The position numbers and the translations under genes were made by a program. The notes beneath the pieces were generated by a model. It ran no database searches and was not told the origin of the DNA. It was given only the letters and a program-made list of their open reading frames with translations. From positions 1-16,205 of the forward strand of contig CAYVKM010000083.1 of the NCBI GenBank assembly GCA_964452045.1: DNA of 16,205 nt, read 5' to 3'. Position 1 is the first letter of the stretch. Every line of letters begins with the position of its first letter. Of this stretch, positions 15,793 to 16,205 are shown in pieces. This DNA comes from CAYVKM01 sp964452045 (GTDB lineage: Bacteria > Calditrichota > Calditrichia > RBG-13-44-9).

Positions 15793-15809
15793 AAACAATC
15801 ATATTGTTT
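15793..15809. promoter_or_regulatory. Perfect palindrome upstream of the peptidase gene
   Basis: AAACAAT and ATTGTTT flank a 3-nt centre. The size suits a dimeric regulator, but it stands alone, far from the start codon, in AT-rich DNA. It may be chance. Confidence 0.2.
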
Positions 15810-15872
15810 CACGAATATTCTGTTCTGAAAGTAGTTCAGCAACCGCGCCGGCAACTATTTGAACACTGAATA

Positions 15873-15938
15873 AGCCCAGAGGGCTGCCATCATAATAGAA
15901 AATGAAATAGCCATCGCAGAAAAAAACTCCGTAGGAGT
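15873..15938. repeat. Two-hairpin intergenic repeat (ACTCCGTAGGAGT type)
   Basis: Hairpin AGCCC-AGA-GGGCT (15873-15885) lies 40 bp from hairpin ACTCC-GTA-GGAGT (15926-15938). From memory, a pair of a GC-rich 'GCCCC..GGGGC'-like hairpin and a 'CTCCTACGGAG' hairpin recurs between genes in Bacteroidota/FCB genomes and is often miscalled as a short gene. The sequence shows the two hairpins; the family assignment is recall. Confidence 0.4.
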
Positions 15939-16117
15939 GGCATAAATCTTAGAGACGGGGTTCAAGGATTCAAGGGGTCGAGAATTTAGAAATGAGATAT
16001 TTATTATTGAATATCTATTAACGAGCACTGAACAAAAAGGATTTAGGCTATAGTCTTTAGTGGGGAAAGCAATGGGCATGAAGTAAGGGGAAAATGCTCC
16101 ATGTGCTTTGCTTCAAG

Positions 16118-16205
16118 CTACCTCATCAACACCATTTTTCTGGCCTCGACAGGATACTATACCTGCAATTTTAAAGGTATAATCCGATCTCTTTATTTAC
16201 TCCAG
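16118..16205 (-). pseudogene. Degenerate C-terminal sorting tail of a fourth cargo gene
   Basis: Read from the right edge on the minus strand, the last codons before the TAG at 16118-16120 give V-E-A-R-K-M-V-L-M-R, the standard end of a type IX sorting tail, preceded by K-L-Q-V. An in-frame TAG interrupts at the position where intact tails have A-G-D, and the expected GLYLY segment is recognisable only in another frame (GGA TTA TAC CTT). This points to decay by indels, or to local assembly error. The rest of the gene lies outside the window. Confidence 0.65.

Larger units (their letters stand above)
15600..16117. other. Intergenic region upstream of the peptidase, with structured repeats
   Basis: I find no credible gene in these 518 bases. 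An open frame on the minus strand (15855-16079) lies over a two-hairpin repeat and has no recognisable domain. The perfect palindrome AAACAAT-cat-ATTGTTT is at 15793-15809, about 195 bases upstream of the peptidase start, and could be an operator. No convincing promoter was seen. Confidence 0.5.

Noticed and set aside
15855..16079. Minus-strand open frame of 74 codons
   Set aside because: It has no recognisable domain or good ribosome binding site and lies across a two-hairpin intergenic repeat; treated as non-coding.

Overview
The window is 16.2 kb of scaffolded draft sequence with moderate-to-low GC, containing one run of 100 Ns. It looks like a member of the FCB superphylum (Calditrichota, KSB1, Ignavibacteria or a related candidate lineage). 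The main reason is that three exported proteins end in the same ~85-residue module, with the core YQNYPNPFNPTTTIKF or a close variant and a basic RKM/KKM terminus. This is the type IX secretion (Por secretion) C-terminal sorting-tail pattern of those phyla. The N-run suggests a metagenome-derived or otherwise draft assembly. I cannot fix the phylum from this window.

Layout. Positions 2-424 (+) are the 3' end of a gene entering from the left, whose visible part is a sugar-binding-like beta domain. An AT-rich 432-bp gap follows, then a 1424-residue soluble hybrid histidine kinase with eight PAS domains and a C-terminal receiver (857-5131, +). Next is a sodium:solute symporter (5466-7103, +). 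A secreted glycine-rich protein built of 16-residue repeats follows (7689-8864, +), interrupted by the assembly gap. A hairpin with A and T tracts at 8897-8932 sits between the plus-strand block and the minus-strand block and can terminate both. The minus-strand block holds three large exported proteins: an Ig-like/PepSY-like protein (8946-10583), a seven-blade propeller protein (10914-12686) and an M1 metallopeptidase fused to a glutamine-amidotransferase-like domain (12906-15599). At the right edge is a degenerate remnant of a fourth sorting tail (16118-16205, -).

How the genes fit together. The right half is a cluster of cell-surface or secreted cargo: peptidase, propeller and Ig-like proteins. 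They have separate ribosome binding sites and at least one terminator between them, so they look like individually transcribed cargo genes rather than one operon. The left half is signalling and uptake. The kinase and symporter share a strand but are separated by a repeat-bearing spacer, and nothing in the sequence proves that they act together.

The intergenic DNA carries three structured repeats: a GTCATCCTG-type element (5303-5377), a GTCATTGCGAG...CTCGCAATGAC element (7323-7452) and a two-hairpin element (15873-15938). I see no tRNA, rRNA, CRISPR array, transposase or phage gene. I did not find a convincing new multi-gene system. The best leads are the 16-residue repeat protein, the peptidase/amidotransferase-like fusion, and the repeat families and decaying cargo tail.
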